Shown piece by piece: positions 46,791 through 57,716 of a stretch of DNA of 64,000 nucleotides. Origin of the DNA: Aselliscus stoliczkanus. Lineage: Eukaryota; Chordata; Mammalia; Chiroptera; Hipposideridae. The position numbers were made by a program, and so were the translations under genes. The notes under the pieces were generated by a model, which saw only the letters and a list, made by a program, of their open reading frames with translations, was not told the DNA's origin and did not search any database. Every line of letters begins with the position of its first letter. The stretch's first letter is position 1. The stretch covers positions 82,481,501 through 82,545,500 of the forward strand of contig CM066731.1 in the NCBI GenBank assembly GCA_033961575.1, written 5' to 3'.

Positions 46791-48125
46791 AAATACATGA
46801 ACTCCCATCGTCCCAGAAGCAGAAGTATAGGACAGTGCCATTTAAAATTTGTTATTGTTATTTTCTCTGAGTTACAATTGTTCCTGAATTTATAGCTTAA
46901 AGTTGTGGCTATTAAAGCTGAAAAAAAAGTCATTGTTCCTTGTTCTCTTCCAGAGAATATCAGTTCTGTTTTGGCTATTTGAAAGCTGTTTCATGTGGTG
47001 GAAGCTTATTCCCTACCAAATTTCATAGCAGGATGTTTTTCTTCTTGAGAAGCGAAGTAGTCAGATTACTTACTGGTGTGACCATTAAAAATGCATTTCA
47101 GTAAGTTGGATGTGGCCTTCCTGAAACTCAGTTTTGTTCGGAGGACACAGGTTGTCAGGGCCTCCAGTGACCTCTGGTCAGCCGATTGGCATTAGGATTT
47201 TCACTTGCGTGCATATCGTTGCATTTAGAATTTGTTTTTGGAGGGACTGCCAGAAGGCAGTGTCTCTCATCTGTTCTGTTTATCTTACCAGCTGAGTGGC
47301 ATTTGCCCCGCAGAATGCCTGTGCTATGGCTGTGGGAATGGGGGGTGGGGGGGTGGAGAAGAGTCCTGAGGTGCTGACAGGTGTTCTGCATGAGACGTAC
47401 AGAAGCCGTGGTACATGTTTATGGTGGACTCGTTGGTAATGCTGATCATACTGTTGTCAAAGCCATCTGTTGGGTTGGTGGATTCAGAAGTCAGTTAAAC
47501 TTAAGGGGCTTCTACCAGTTTGGGGGAACCTCTCTAGGGTGGTTTGCTTCTAGAGGACTGTTCCAGGGGCAGTTCTGAAAGACAAGATCATCATGAATGA
47601 TCCTCTGCACCCCTATGTCCCAGGGCATATGTTGTTCTCTCCCTAGATGCCAAGGTTTTTTTTTTCTCTTTCTCTACCTCCTCGAATATCTGCATGTCCC
47701 ATTCCAGTAGCTATAATTTCACTTTTTTTCTAATTAACAACTATTCCCTGAAGGGAATTTTTATAAAACTTACAGAAGCCCATTATGTCCCCCACTTGGG
47801 CCTGCAGTGTACTTGAGTGGTCATTATCCTGTGGTCTAGGCTCTTATCAATCCAACAAGAGGATCCAGGGCCACAAGGAGTCCAGGATCTCCAGGAGCGC
47901 CTCCGGGCACACGCTGCCTCCCTTTGCTAGAGGCTTTAGTTGGCAAAATCATCAGCCACAGAGACTGGTACCCCAAAGGAGTCATTAAGGTTGTGGGGCC
48001 CAAAGGTAGAGAACATACCACAGCTTGATGGGCAGCTCTCCATGCAGGTGATTGATTTTGTCACCACTCTGGATACTGCCTTGTGGGACTGCCAGTATAA
48101 AGGACCAAGTAGAAAGTCCAAGTGA
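46791..48125. other. Unique non-coding sequence
   Basis: No exon recognised. A poly(G)-rich spot at 47340-47355 and several short frames in both strands lack any domain signature. Confidence 0.4.
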
Positions 48126-48179
48126 GGACTGTATCAATCAGTGTTCAGCTGGAGAAGCAGGGCCAGTAGGGACAAAATA

Positions 48180-48224
<45 letters not shown>

Positions 48225-48570
48225 ATACAAGGATTCCGCTTACTCCATCATAGGGACTGGCTAAGCACGTCCGAAGTCCAGAGGCAGGTCATCAGGAAGG
48301 GTCAATGAGGGGCGGGCTGGACCCCACATATACCAGCCAAAGCCTGTGCTCCCAGGCAGCAGTTAGGAGGGGGACCCGGGGAAGGGAGAGCAATTGTAGC
48401 CCCACTGCAGTTTGGAGTCTCTGGGCTCAGGGAAGGCCTAAGTCCTCCAGAGCAAAGGGCTTCTAACTGATAAAGTCAGGCCCACCCAGGAGAATCCCCC
48501 TTTTGAGTAATTTACAGTCAGTTGATTATGGATTTTAATTACATCAGCAAAATATGTATGCTGCAAAGTG
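48126..48570. repeat. Old repeat containing a (CA)n microsatellite
   Basis: 'ctgtatcaatcagtgttcagctggagaagcagggccagtagg' begins a common mammalian interspersed repeat that is split by (CA)n at 48181-48223. The family was not resolved. Confidence 0.45.
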
Positions 48571-48682
48571 GTCCTGTCCCCTTCTGACCTCTGACTCTCA
48601 GGAAAGAATATCCCTTGTGTTTCGTGTAACCAGAAGCATGTTAGAAAGGGCACTCTGGTGGCTGCAGTCCATCCTGGCCACA

Positions 48683-48806
48683 CCGACATGTCACAGAGCC
48701 ACGCTGACATGTCACAGAGCCATGCCGACATGTCACAGAGCCATGCTGACAATGTTATAGAGCCATGCTGACATGTCATAGAGCCATGCTGACAAGGCAC
48801 AGAGCA
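48683..48806. repeat. 21-bp minisatellite, about six units
   Basis: The unit is 'ctgacatgtcacagagccatg'. The first three units are nearly identical; units 4 to 6 carry 'ttatag', 'catag' and 'aaggcac' variants. Confidence 0.93.
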
Positions 48807-49587
48807 TACTGCCTCTAATACCCAGAGCCTAGCAAGGTGCTGGGAGGCTAAAGAGCTATTGGGTGGTCGGAAAAGTCATGATGTATTTTTGTCTATGTTT
48901 TTCAAAGGTCATTTATTTGTATAAAGAACAAAGATCAATCAATGATATATTGCCCGTTTTGTTCGATAACCTTTTGCCATCTTTCAGTGAGCTTCACAAT
49001 TCCTCGTTCATAGAAGGACCTGGTTTTATTTGTGAAAACTGAACAAGGTGCTGATTTACAGCCTTATCTGAATTGAATGTTATACCATGCAAGAAGTTTT
49101 AAAGAGGGCAAAACAAGTGGAAGTCTGACAGCACAAGGTATGGTGGGTATGGCAACACATCCCATCCAAGCTCCAATAATTTTTGGTGGGTGATCAAACT
49201 TGTGTGTGGTCTCACGTTGTTGCAATGGAACACAACTCCTTTACAATTAACATGCTCTGGACGTTTCTGGATGATGGATTCGTTCAAACCAATTGCCAAC
49301 AGTACACATTCGAATTGATTGTTTGATTCCTTGGTAGGAGCTCGAAAAACACGACACCTTTAAAATCCCACCACACTCAGAGCATAACCTTCCTTTGATG
49401 AATATCTGCTTTTGATGTTGTTTAAGGTGAATCATCACGTCGGGATCAAGACCATTTGCGCACCACATTGTTGCAAACAATCCACTTCTCATCACCAGTT
49501 AGTTGCCAGTCACTTCAAAAAAAGGATCGTTTTCCTCACGTTTAATGAGCGTATTGCAGATGTTTATATGTGCCATTAAATGAACTT

Positions 49588-50527
49588 CTTTTTTTTTTTA
49601 TAGGTGGATATAATTTTATTTTAGTCTTTCAAAGATTTGAGAAAAAATACATAAACCATTCAGAGATTGTTATATTTACAAGAAAACATGAAAAAAAGCT
49701 ATCCAGAATGTTTAAGACTTACATTTATTTATTTTATTTTTTATTTTTTATTAGTTTCAGGTGTACAACACAAGGCAATAGTTATACTCTTTACCCCCCA
49801 AAGTAAAAACCCCCCTCCCCCAGTTCACCACCCCACTCCCCCCCATATCATACATATCCATCACAACTCCCCTGACTCCCCTCCACAGTATACTCCACAT
49901 CCCGTGACCATCCACATATTCAGTTGCAGTTGGCATACGATACTATACAACATCAGCTTCAGGTGTACAGTGCAATGATCAAGCCTCTACTCCATCCATG
50001 AAGTGGTCTCCCTAACAAGACATGTGACTATCTGACACGCCACAAAATTTTTACATTATTATATTCCCCGAACTGTGTTTCATATCCCTGTGGCAATATT
50101 GTAGCTGTCTATTTATGCTGTCTAATCCCTTCCCCTTCCCCCCATCCGCACCCCCCTCCCAACTAGCAACCCTCAGTTTTTCCTCTACATCTACGAGTCT
50201 GTTTACTTTGATAGTTCACTCAGCTCTTCAGACTCCACACACAAGTGAGATCACATGGTACCTGTCCTTCTCCGACTGACTTATTTCTCGCAATATAATA
50301 GTCTCTTCACAACATTGTCAATTACATTCCCAGAACTGCCCCCATATCCCTGCGGCAACATTGTAGTCCCACATACACTGTCCAAAACCTTTCCCCTCTC
50401 CCTCTTCCCCACTCCCTCCCAGCCAGCAACCATCAGTTTTTCCTTTATATCTGCTTGATGTGACTTCAATCTTCTTAAATTGTCTCTCTGGGTTAGCTTG
50501 TTTACCCCTTTCTTTTGTTTAAAAAAG
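49588..50527 (-). mobile_element. L1 insertion inside mariner, with probable 3' transduction and internal deletion
   Basis: From its 3' end on the minus strand there is poly(A) (49588-49599), an AATAAA (49620-49615), about 110 bp of non-L1 sequence (to about 49720), the A-rich L1 tail and L1 3' UTR/ORF2 end (49730-50450), then short pieces matching L1 positions 30421 and 31095-31140. The mariner reading resumes on either side (...WVPHELK / EVHLMAHINI...). The unique segment with its own polyadenylation signal fits 3' transduction. Confidence 0.7.
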
Positions 50528-50950
50528 CCCTCTTTTGAGTTCATGCGGAACCCAAATATCGAGCTTGTTTACATATCCCAGCTTCTTCAAAGGGTCTTGA
50601 ACTCTTGAATGCTGGTTGTTCAATGTTCCTGCAACCTTTCGTGTCATGTAACATGGATTTGACTGGATCAATGCCTTTATTTTTGTCATCATCAACCTTG
50701 GTGGGCCTCCCTGACCAAGAAGCATTGTTGAGATCAAAATCACCAGCATGGAATTTCGTGAACCATCGTTGGCACTGACATTCTTGTAGAGCATTGTCAC
50801 CGTAAACTGATGCAACTTTTCACAAGCTTGATGCGCGTTCTTCCCTTTATGGAAGTAAAACAGTAAAATATGCAAAAATGCACCAAAACGCTCAATTTTT
50901 TTTTTTTTTTAGAATGAAGCTAGAACTGTCGGCTGTCAAATGACATAGCA

Positions 50951-51044
50951 AAAAAGGAACTTCTCCCTGAAGTTCCCCAGTGTACTTGGGTGCATAGCCT
51001 TTCAGTCTCTCTTGCGGACAGGGAGACCTCTGCCCCTTCCTAAT
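50951..51044 (+). repeat. 94-bp insertion in mariner copied from 51665-51758
   Basis: The 94 bases from 'aaaaaggaac' to 'ccttcctaat' are identical to 51665-51758 by eye. They lie inside the mariner 5' region and are followed by a repeated 'tgccccttcctaat' (51054-51067), giving a small tandem echo. Confidence 0.9.
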
Positions 51045-51148
51045 GCGAATGACTGCCCCTTCCTAATGCCGAATGACTTTAGTACTTCCAAAAATGAACC
51101 AGTGCCATCTGTTGCAAACATGCGTCATGACTTTTCTGACAACCAATA

Positions 51149-53605
51149 GCTGTTCCTTAGTGGCCAAAGGGATTGGATATTGTGAATCCACTTACACAAT
51201 CCCAAGAAACTTTACTTGTCAAGTAGACTCCTGGATTCTGCTGGTGACAATAGCACAGCCAGGGACCATGAAAGAGAATGAGGTTTCCGACTTGCCAATG
51301 AACAGGACACCTTTTATATACTGAAAACTGTGGAGAGTGGGGACAATTATGTGAACCCTGGACTTATCCACTGGTGACAAATAATACAGGAGCTTGTCCT
51401 TCTGGTATTTCTCTACCTGTAACTCTTCCCATTGGGAAGGAATCATCCCTGGCACTATGGACAGGGAAGTGGAACACATAATTTCTGCATTCAGATGTTG
51501 AAACTGAATTGGCCCAAAGGACCCCATCTACTAGGTCATATTAGTTTCTCTTGCCCACTGTGGATCCTGTCCAGATCCCCATTAGCTGAATCTGAGTACC
51601 CTCCCCACTCTGACCCAGGTTGGGGAGTGACTTGGCTGCCTGTATCCACAGAGCCATAAAAGCCAAAAAGGAACTTCTCCCTGAAGTTCCCCAGTGTACT
51701 TGGGTGCATAGCCTTTCAGTCTCTCTTGCGGACAGGGAGACCTCTGCCCCTTCCTAATCATCCTCCTTAAAACCTCCTTAGAGGTTGAGGGGGTGGGGTC
51801 AGAGGGGGTGTGGAGGGGAAGGGCAGCTCTGTGCCAGAAAGCAAGGCACACTTACTTTTAGTTTCAAGCAGCCGATGGCTATTCATGGCTCAGCCTAATG
51901 AACTTTTCAGTCACCCAAAGCTGTAGAACTATACCGCTGACATCCTTTGTTTCAGCTCTGGGGACTGCTTTACGTAACAGTTGCAGCCACAGTGCCTCCT
52001 GTGTGGTGCCATGGGGCTTGCTGCCTCATTGAGGAGAGTGAGCAACACCCAAAGCACTGTCGGGCAGCTCGTGTCAATCCTACCATTTGCTGCTCATTCT
52101 CTGAAGGTTAATTAACCCTTCTCCCCCACACCCATCACTTGGACAACGTTTCCTACTAGGTTCCAGGGAAACTTCTTATATCCCTTAAGCCCATGAGACC
52201 TTTGTCCTTTTTGTTCCAGAAAGCCGTGTCTCTGACAGCATCCCATCCTTGTCAGCAAGAACTGTGGAGAGTCTGAGATTTTATCCTACTTGACAGCTGA
52301 CAAGCCAGCCTGTCCGTGTACTGGATGCTGGCAGAAGACCTGAGACTCCTGGGCCAGAGGCAAAGGGGACTGCATTACAGCACAGCCAGCAGCGTGAGCT
52401 TCAAGTTTGTGTTATTTCCCTTGCCTCATAAGGCCAAAGCTGTAGCACCCTGAGTTCAGGTAACCAAGCAGACCTGCCAAACCTTAGGCCCGAGGGAGAC
52501 ATTATTTTATTATACTGGACAGTAAACAAATTTGCCCTCTAACTCTGAAGCTATATAATAGCTCAGTGTTCCTAGGCTCTTGGCCATCCACATATCCTTG
52601 AAAAGATAATTCAGAACTAAAGCAGCCAGCACCCCTGCTCATAAGACACAGAAACATGAGACACCCATGAATTGTCTTTCAACATACTGGATGAGGATTA
52701 ACATTCCCACTGATAATTGTGAATCTAGAAAAACAGATTTTATGTTCAATATACCTTGTTTCAGAAGGAAAGTGTGTGAAATATTCTTTCCAAAGCTTAA
52801 GTCTTTAACCATTTGGACAACTCAGCTCTCCACAATAGTTAATTCTCTGAGAGTCTTACCTGCCTTGAGCAGAGAAAACAAACTTTGATTTTGTGTATTT
52901 GCCCCAAATTAATGGTCACAAAGGCAGGTCTGTGGAATTGTAGGTGTTGATTTGTCAGTGAGTGGTATACTCAGAGTGAAAGCAATCAGTGGTTTATTTA
53001 TTAGAATTGATTATGACCCCTCTTCAGGAAAGGCCAGCTGCTAATGTCATTATGCAATAAAACAGTTACAGCATAGAGAATCATCTGTGCAGTTGTCAGA
53101 TTTAATTAATATTTGTTTTGTGCCTGTGCTATCTAAATACTTAAGGTGGAAGGCTTTATTTTTTTAACCTATCTACAAAATGGTTGTTAAAGACTTTAAA
53201 ATTATTCCGAAGTTAATACATTGAAAATGTCTTTCTCAAAAGTTTTATGTCAGTGAAAGATGAATAAACTGAATTTTGTAACATAATATAATATAATAGC
53301 GCTTTGGTTTGAATTATACAGCTGAATACTTGGGGAAAAACAGGTCTAAAGGTTTTCAGATATTTGTTTAATCCTCACACCGTCCTAGTCTACAAATATA
53401 TACAGAGTTTCATATTTTAAAAATTACATTTTTGGAAAAATTTAAAGCAAATTCCTATTAACTTTTTTCTTTTTATTGTGATGACCAACTTTTGGTATTT
53501 CATTGTTACCAAGATCTATTTTTAGAATATTTTTAGAATTCCATGTAAGCATTTAAAAAATTATGTTTTTGAAGTAAGCCAAAATAGATTAAAATGGAAT
53601 TAACA
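51149..53605. other. Mostly unique non-coding sequence
   Basis: Contains the source of the 94-bp copy (51665-51758). I recognise no exon. The 102-residue minus frame at 51219-51527 and the 73-residue plus frame at 52667-52888 have no family signature. Confidence 0.45.
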
Positions 53606-54069
53606 GGGCTGGCTGAGTGGCACAGTGGTTAAGAGCTGGCTTGGGATGCCAGCGGCCCCGGTTCAGATCCCACATATGAGGGCAGTAACACTGCCCTCTA
53701 CAGCTAAGATGGTGAACAACAGCTCCACCTGGAGCTGGGCTGCTGTGAGTCCCCGGGAAGGCATAGCTGCAGCCCCTGCTGCAGTGGGCTGCCATAGGCT
53801 ACAGTGAGTGGCCGGCAGCCAGTGTGAGTGGCTGGCACCTGGTGTGAGCTGCCAAGAGCCACTGTGAGTGGTCGTCCAGAGGCTGGCAACCTATCTGCCT
53901 CACCTGAGAAGAGCGCAATGATGATACCAACATGGGCCAGTGAAGCAATGTCCTTCACAACTAGACTGAAGAACAAAAGGACAGCAACTTGTCTGTTCCC
54001 CTTCCTCGGGTCCCCAATGCTGTTCCCTCCCTCAATTCCCCAATTAAAAAAAAAAATCTTAAAAAAAAA
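53606..54069 (+). repeat. tRNA-headed SINE, plus arm of an inverted pair
   Basis: A full plus-strand copy flanked by 'ggaattaaca' / 'gaaattaaca'. It faces the minus-strand copy starting 33 bp away. Confidence 0.9.
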
Positions 54070-54102
54070 TATGAAATTAACATTTCATTTTCAGTAATGG
54101 TC

Positions 54103-54532
54103 TTTTTTTTATTTTAATGATTTTATTGGGGAATTGGGGGAGGGGAGCAGAAAAGTTGCTGTCCTTTTGTTCTTCAGTTGTGGAGGACATTGCTTCACTG
54201 GCCCATGTTGGTATCATTGCACTCTTCCCGGGTGAGGCAGATCGATCGCCGGCCTCTGGATGACCACTCAACAGTGACTCTTGGCAGCTCACACCGGCTG
54301 CCAGCTGCTCAACATTGGTTGCCGGCCACTCACTGTAGCCTATGGCAGCCCACTGCAGCAGGGGCTGCAGCTATGCCGTCCTGAGGACTCACAGCCACCC
54401 AGCTCCAGGTGGAGCTGTTGTTCACCATCTTAGCTGTAGAGGGCAGTGTCACTGGCCCTTATGTATGGGATCCAAACGGGGGCCGCTGGCATCCCAAACC
54501 AGCTCTTAACCAACGCGCCACTTGGCTGGCCC
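54103..54532 (-). repeat. tRNA-headed SINE, minus arm of the inverted pair
   Basis: Same class as 53606-54069 in opposite orientation. Part of the tail region ('cagcattggggaaccgggg') is deleted. Confidence 0.88.
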
Positions 54533-54977
54533 TTTTTTTTTCTTTTTAAAGTTTTTTTTCTATTGGGGAATTGGGAGAGGGAACAGTGTTGGGGAATCTG
54601 GGAAGGGGAACAGACAAGTTGTTGTCCTTTTTGTTCATCAATCTAGTTGTGGAGGATGTCGCTTCACTGGCCCACGTTGGTATCATCATTGTGCTCTTCC
54701 CTGGTGAGGCAGATCAGTCATCAGCCCTTGGATGGCTGCTCATGGTGGCTCACGGGGGCTCATGGCAGCCCCACTGCAGCGCCACTGCAGCCCCACTGCA
54801 GCCTACGTTATTGCAGGCGACTCATGGCAGCCCAGCTCCAGGTCAAGCTGTTGTTCACCATCTTAGCTGTAGGGGGCGCAGCGTCACTGACCCATGTGGG
54901 ATCCGAACTGGCAGCCCTGCTGCTCAGAGCTGGTGTCCCAAGCCAACTCTTAACCAACAAGCTACTTGGCCGGCCCC
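54533..54977 (-). repeat. tRNA-headed SINE, directly abutting the previous copy
   Basis: Head-to-tail behind 54103-54532. It carries the variant 'cagccccactgcagcgccactgcag' and the extra 'cagccctgctgctcagagctgg' head segment. Confidence 0.87.
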
Positions 54978-55328
54978 AACAGTCATAGTCTTAAATGTGA
55001 CTTGATTATAGTTTGTCATTCTTAAGAACTTTAGTTTAATTGAAATTTTATATAAAGTTATTAACTTCTCTTTAAAAGGGAACGTTTATCGTTCACTTAC
55101 TTAGCAGTGTGCTAAGTGCTCAGTATTTTTAAGAAGAGTAATAAATGGAATGTAGGTTTTTTTCCCTCTCTTCCTCTGGCCTTAAACAACCTTTTGTTTT
55201 GTTTTTAATTACATATTTGGGTGTTATTTAGTAGTACATAGGGTGATTTACTCAAAATCATTTAGGTGCAGTTTGAGGACCATTTGCATATTCAGTGATT
55301 TTCATGTCAGCAGTATTCTTTTTCCTAC
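54978..55328. other. Short unique interval
   Basis: AT-rich sequence with no gene or recognisable repeat. Confidence 0.5.
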
Positions 55329-55781
55329 TTTTTTTTTTTTTAAGATTTTATTGGGGAATTGGGGGAGGGGAACAGCTTCGGGGACTCAGGGAAGGGGAAC
55401 AGACAAGTTGCTGTCTTTTTGTTCTTCAGTCTAGTTGCGGAGGATGTTGCTTCACTGGCCCATGTTGGTATCGTCATTGCGCTCTTCCCAGATGAGGCAG
55501 ATCGGTCGCTGGCCTCTGGATGTCGCTCACTGTGGCTATTGGCAACTCACACTGGCTGCCAGCCGCTCACGCTGGTTGCTGGCCACTCACTGTAGCCTAT
55601 GGCAGCCCACTGCAGCAGGGGCTGCAGCCTACACCATCGCCAGGGCTCGCACAGCCCAGCTCCAGGTGGAGCTGTTGTTAGTTCTAGAGGGCAGTGTCAT
55701 TAGCCCTCATATGTGGGATCCAAACCGGGGCCGCTGGCATCCCCAAACCAGCTCTTAACCAATGCGCCACTCGGCCGGCCC
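55329..55781 (-). repeat. tRNA-headed SINE, long simple type
   Basis: Flanked by 'ctttttcctact' on both sides. The 'cattgcgctcttcccagatgaggcagatcggtcgctggcctctggatgtcgctcac' body matches 9765-10201 and 25894-26342, marking one subfamily. Confidence 0.9.
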
Positions 55782-56387
55782 CTTTTTCCTACTCTTATAC
55801 CTGATCATTTATGCCATTTTAGTTTCCTCACATAAAAGAACAATGAACTGTATTTCTTAGCTTCCTTTTATTAATTTGTTTCTAAAGGAAGGTTAATGGA
55901 CTCTTTGCCTTGTAATATTAGTTCCTCAACCCAGAGGAAAATTAAGCATTTCATGTGAGTAATATACATACATATATCTTTGTGTATGGTTAGAACATTA
56001 CTTTTTTGAAAGTTGTATGTACTGTTTTCACATGGGTAAGACAAGCTTTAAAGCAAACTTGATATATGACAACTTGGACATTACAATACTTACATTTAGG
56101 GAGTAGATATAACTTTAGAAAATAGTTAAAATGATTCACTCTGGGAGACTGTTAAAATTCAAGTCATACACACTGCTTCTCAGAAACCTGCGTGGTGCAG
56201 GAAGGGAGGTCAGCCCCTGCACTCTCCTGCCAGGCGCTTATAGAGTGTTCTGCATGCTAACTGCCACGTGGGGAGGGCTTTTCCACACTTCAGGCTTCTA
56301 ATACTTGGTTTGGTTTGGATTCCTTTCAAGAACATGGTTTCTTCAAATACTGGATGGCACATGTACTTTTTACATTTTTTTTGGTAA
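55782..56387. other. Unique non-coding sequence
   Basis: No exon or repeat recognised. Confidence 0.45.
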
Positions 56388-56389
56388 TA

Positions 56390-57005
56390 CAGTCAATCCT
56401 TATTATTCACAGATTCTGTATTTGTGAATTTGTCTACTCACTAAAATTTATTTGTAATCCCCAAAGCAACACTCAAGGCACTTTCTCGGTCAACTCCCGA
56501 TATGTGCAGAGCAGTGAAAAATTTGAATGGATGAAGTTCATATTCCCAGCTGAGGTCAAACAAGGCGACCTGCTGCTTTCTTATTCCAGCTCGCACACTA
56601 CACACACGTGTCCAGTTGGCGCTGTGTAGTGCCAGGCTTTTTGTTGGTGATTTTGCTATTTAAAACGGCCCCAGGCATAGTGCTGATGTCTAGTGTTTCT
56701 AAGGGTGCTGTGTGCCTTCTGAAGAATATGTGTGTTCGATAAGCTTCTTTAAGGCTTGACTTGTAATGCTGTTGGCTGTGAGTTCAATGTTGATGAATCA
56801 ACAATACATGTTAAATAAGGTGCCTTTAATCAGAAACACACATAGAACAAGGTTACTTATTGATCAGTTGATGACAGTGTTGTGACCAGAGGCTCATGGG
56901 AACCTAGCCCTATATATCCCTAGGAGCAGGGGTTTAGTATTCATTAATTTGGTGTTTGGAATCGCTTTATAGACTACATCTACTACGAATAACCAGACTC
57001 GGCTG
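56390..57005 (+). mobile_element. Tigger-like (pogo/TcMar) non-autonomous DNA transposon
   Basis: TIR-like ends 'cagtcaatccttattattc' and the inverse of 'gaataaccagactcggctg' are flanked by TA at 56388-56389 and 57006-57007. The interior ('gtgctgatgtctagtgtttctaag...gataagcttctttaaggc...gttcaatgttgatgaatcaacaatacatgttaaataaggtg') fits a mammalian Tigger family with part of a broken transposase N-terminus. Exact subfamily not assigned. Confidence 0.7.
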
Positions 57006-57007
57006 TA

Positions 57008-57684
57008 GTCACTTTTTTTTTTCCAGCCAATACAAATCAATCTAAAGTCAATAATCAAGTATTTTGTGAGTGTGCATGCTTCATGCTCATCATAATGGTG
57101 CGTCCTGAGCTTCTATGTGTGGTTCCCCCTTGGAGCCCACCCCGGCTGGTTTACTGCTCTTCATCTTGGAACTTCACCATGTAGAGAAGAGCCAGATTGA
57201 GAATGAGAGCAGTTGGACTGCTGGGGGACCTGGCATGCAGCTAGTCATGGCTTTCCCTGACCATTCCATGCTGAATTTCCTCCTTCTCTTGTTCACACTG
57301 CCAGAGCCTGGGCCATAAAAACAGCTCCGAGCTGACTTGAAAGGACCAAGGAATTCTGGTCCAGGAGGGGAGAGTGCTGGGCTGTGGCCGTTCTTGGCTC
57401 TGATGATGCTGTAGTTACTTGTCAGGGACCATGGAGCTCCATGTGAGAGGGTGCCTACGTGGGTTTTGTTTGTTTCCTTTCTTTGTTTTTAAGTTTTGCT
57501 TTGCTTTAGATATGACTTTTCCTTCATTATCCCAAACCACCTGGGTAAGGTACCAGGCCCACAGATTTTTTAGGCAGGGAGGTTTAAAGAGCTTCCTAAG
57601 CCCTAGGCACTGTTACTTTTCAAATCCCCACCCTAAATCATGTAACATATAAAAGTATTCTGTATTAAATATAATATAGATCTG

Positions 57685-57716
<32 letters not shown>

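Larger units (their letters stand above)
48859..51146 (-). mobile_element. Complete mariner element, interrupted by an L1 insertion
   Basis: Inverted ends 'ttgggtggtcggaaaagtcatgatg' (48859) and its mate 'ttggttgtcagaaaagtcatgacgc' (from 51146) are flanked by TA on both sides (48857-48858 and 51147-51148), the mariner target. The transposase reads on the minus strand. The N-terminal helix-turn-helix half lies at 50875-50530 and includes HQACEKLHQF and KLDIWVPHEL. The catalytic C-terminal half lies at 49570-49090 and includes NVRPHTS and LPYPPYL. Both have frameshifts and stops. The catalytic DD34D set is degraded: the motif reads HCNNVRPH in place of an HDN-type triad residue. Confidence 0.88.

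Noticed and set aside
48683..48806. CRISPR array
   Set aside because: The repeats are contiguous 21-bp units without spacers, in a mammalian sequence context.
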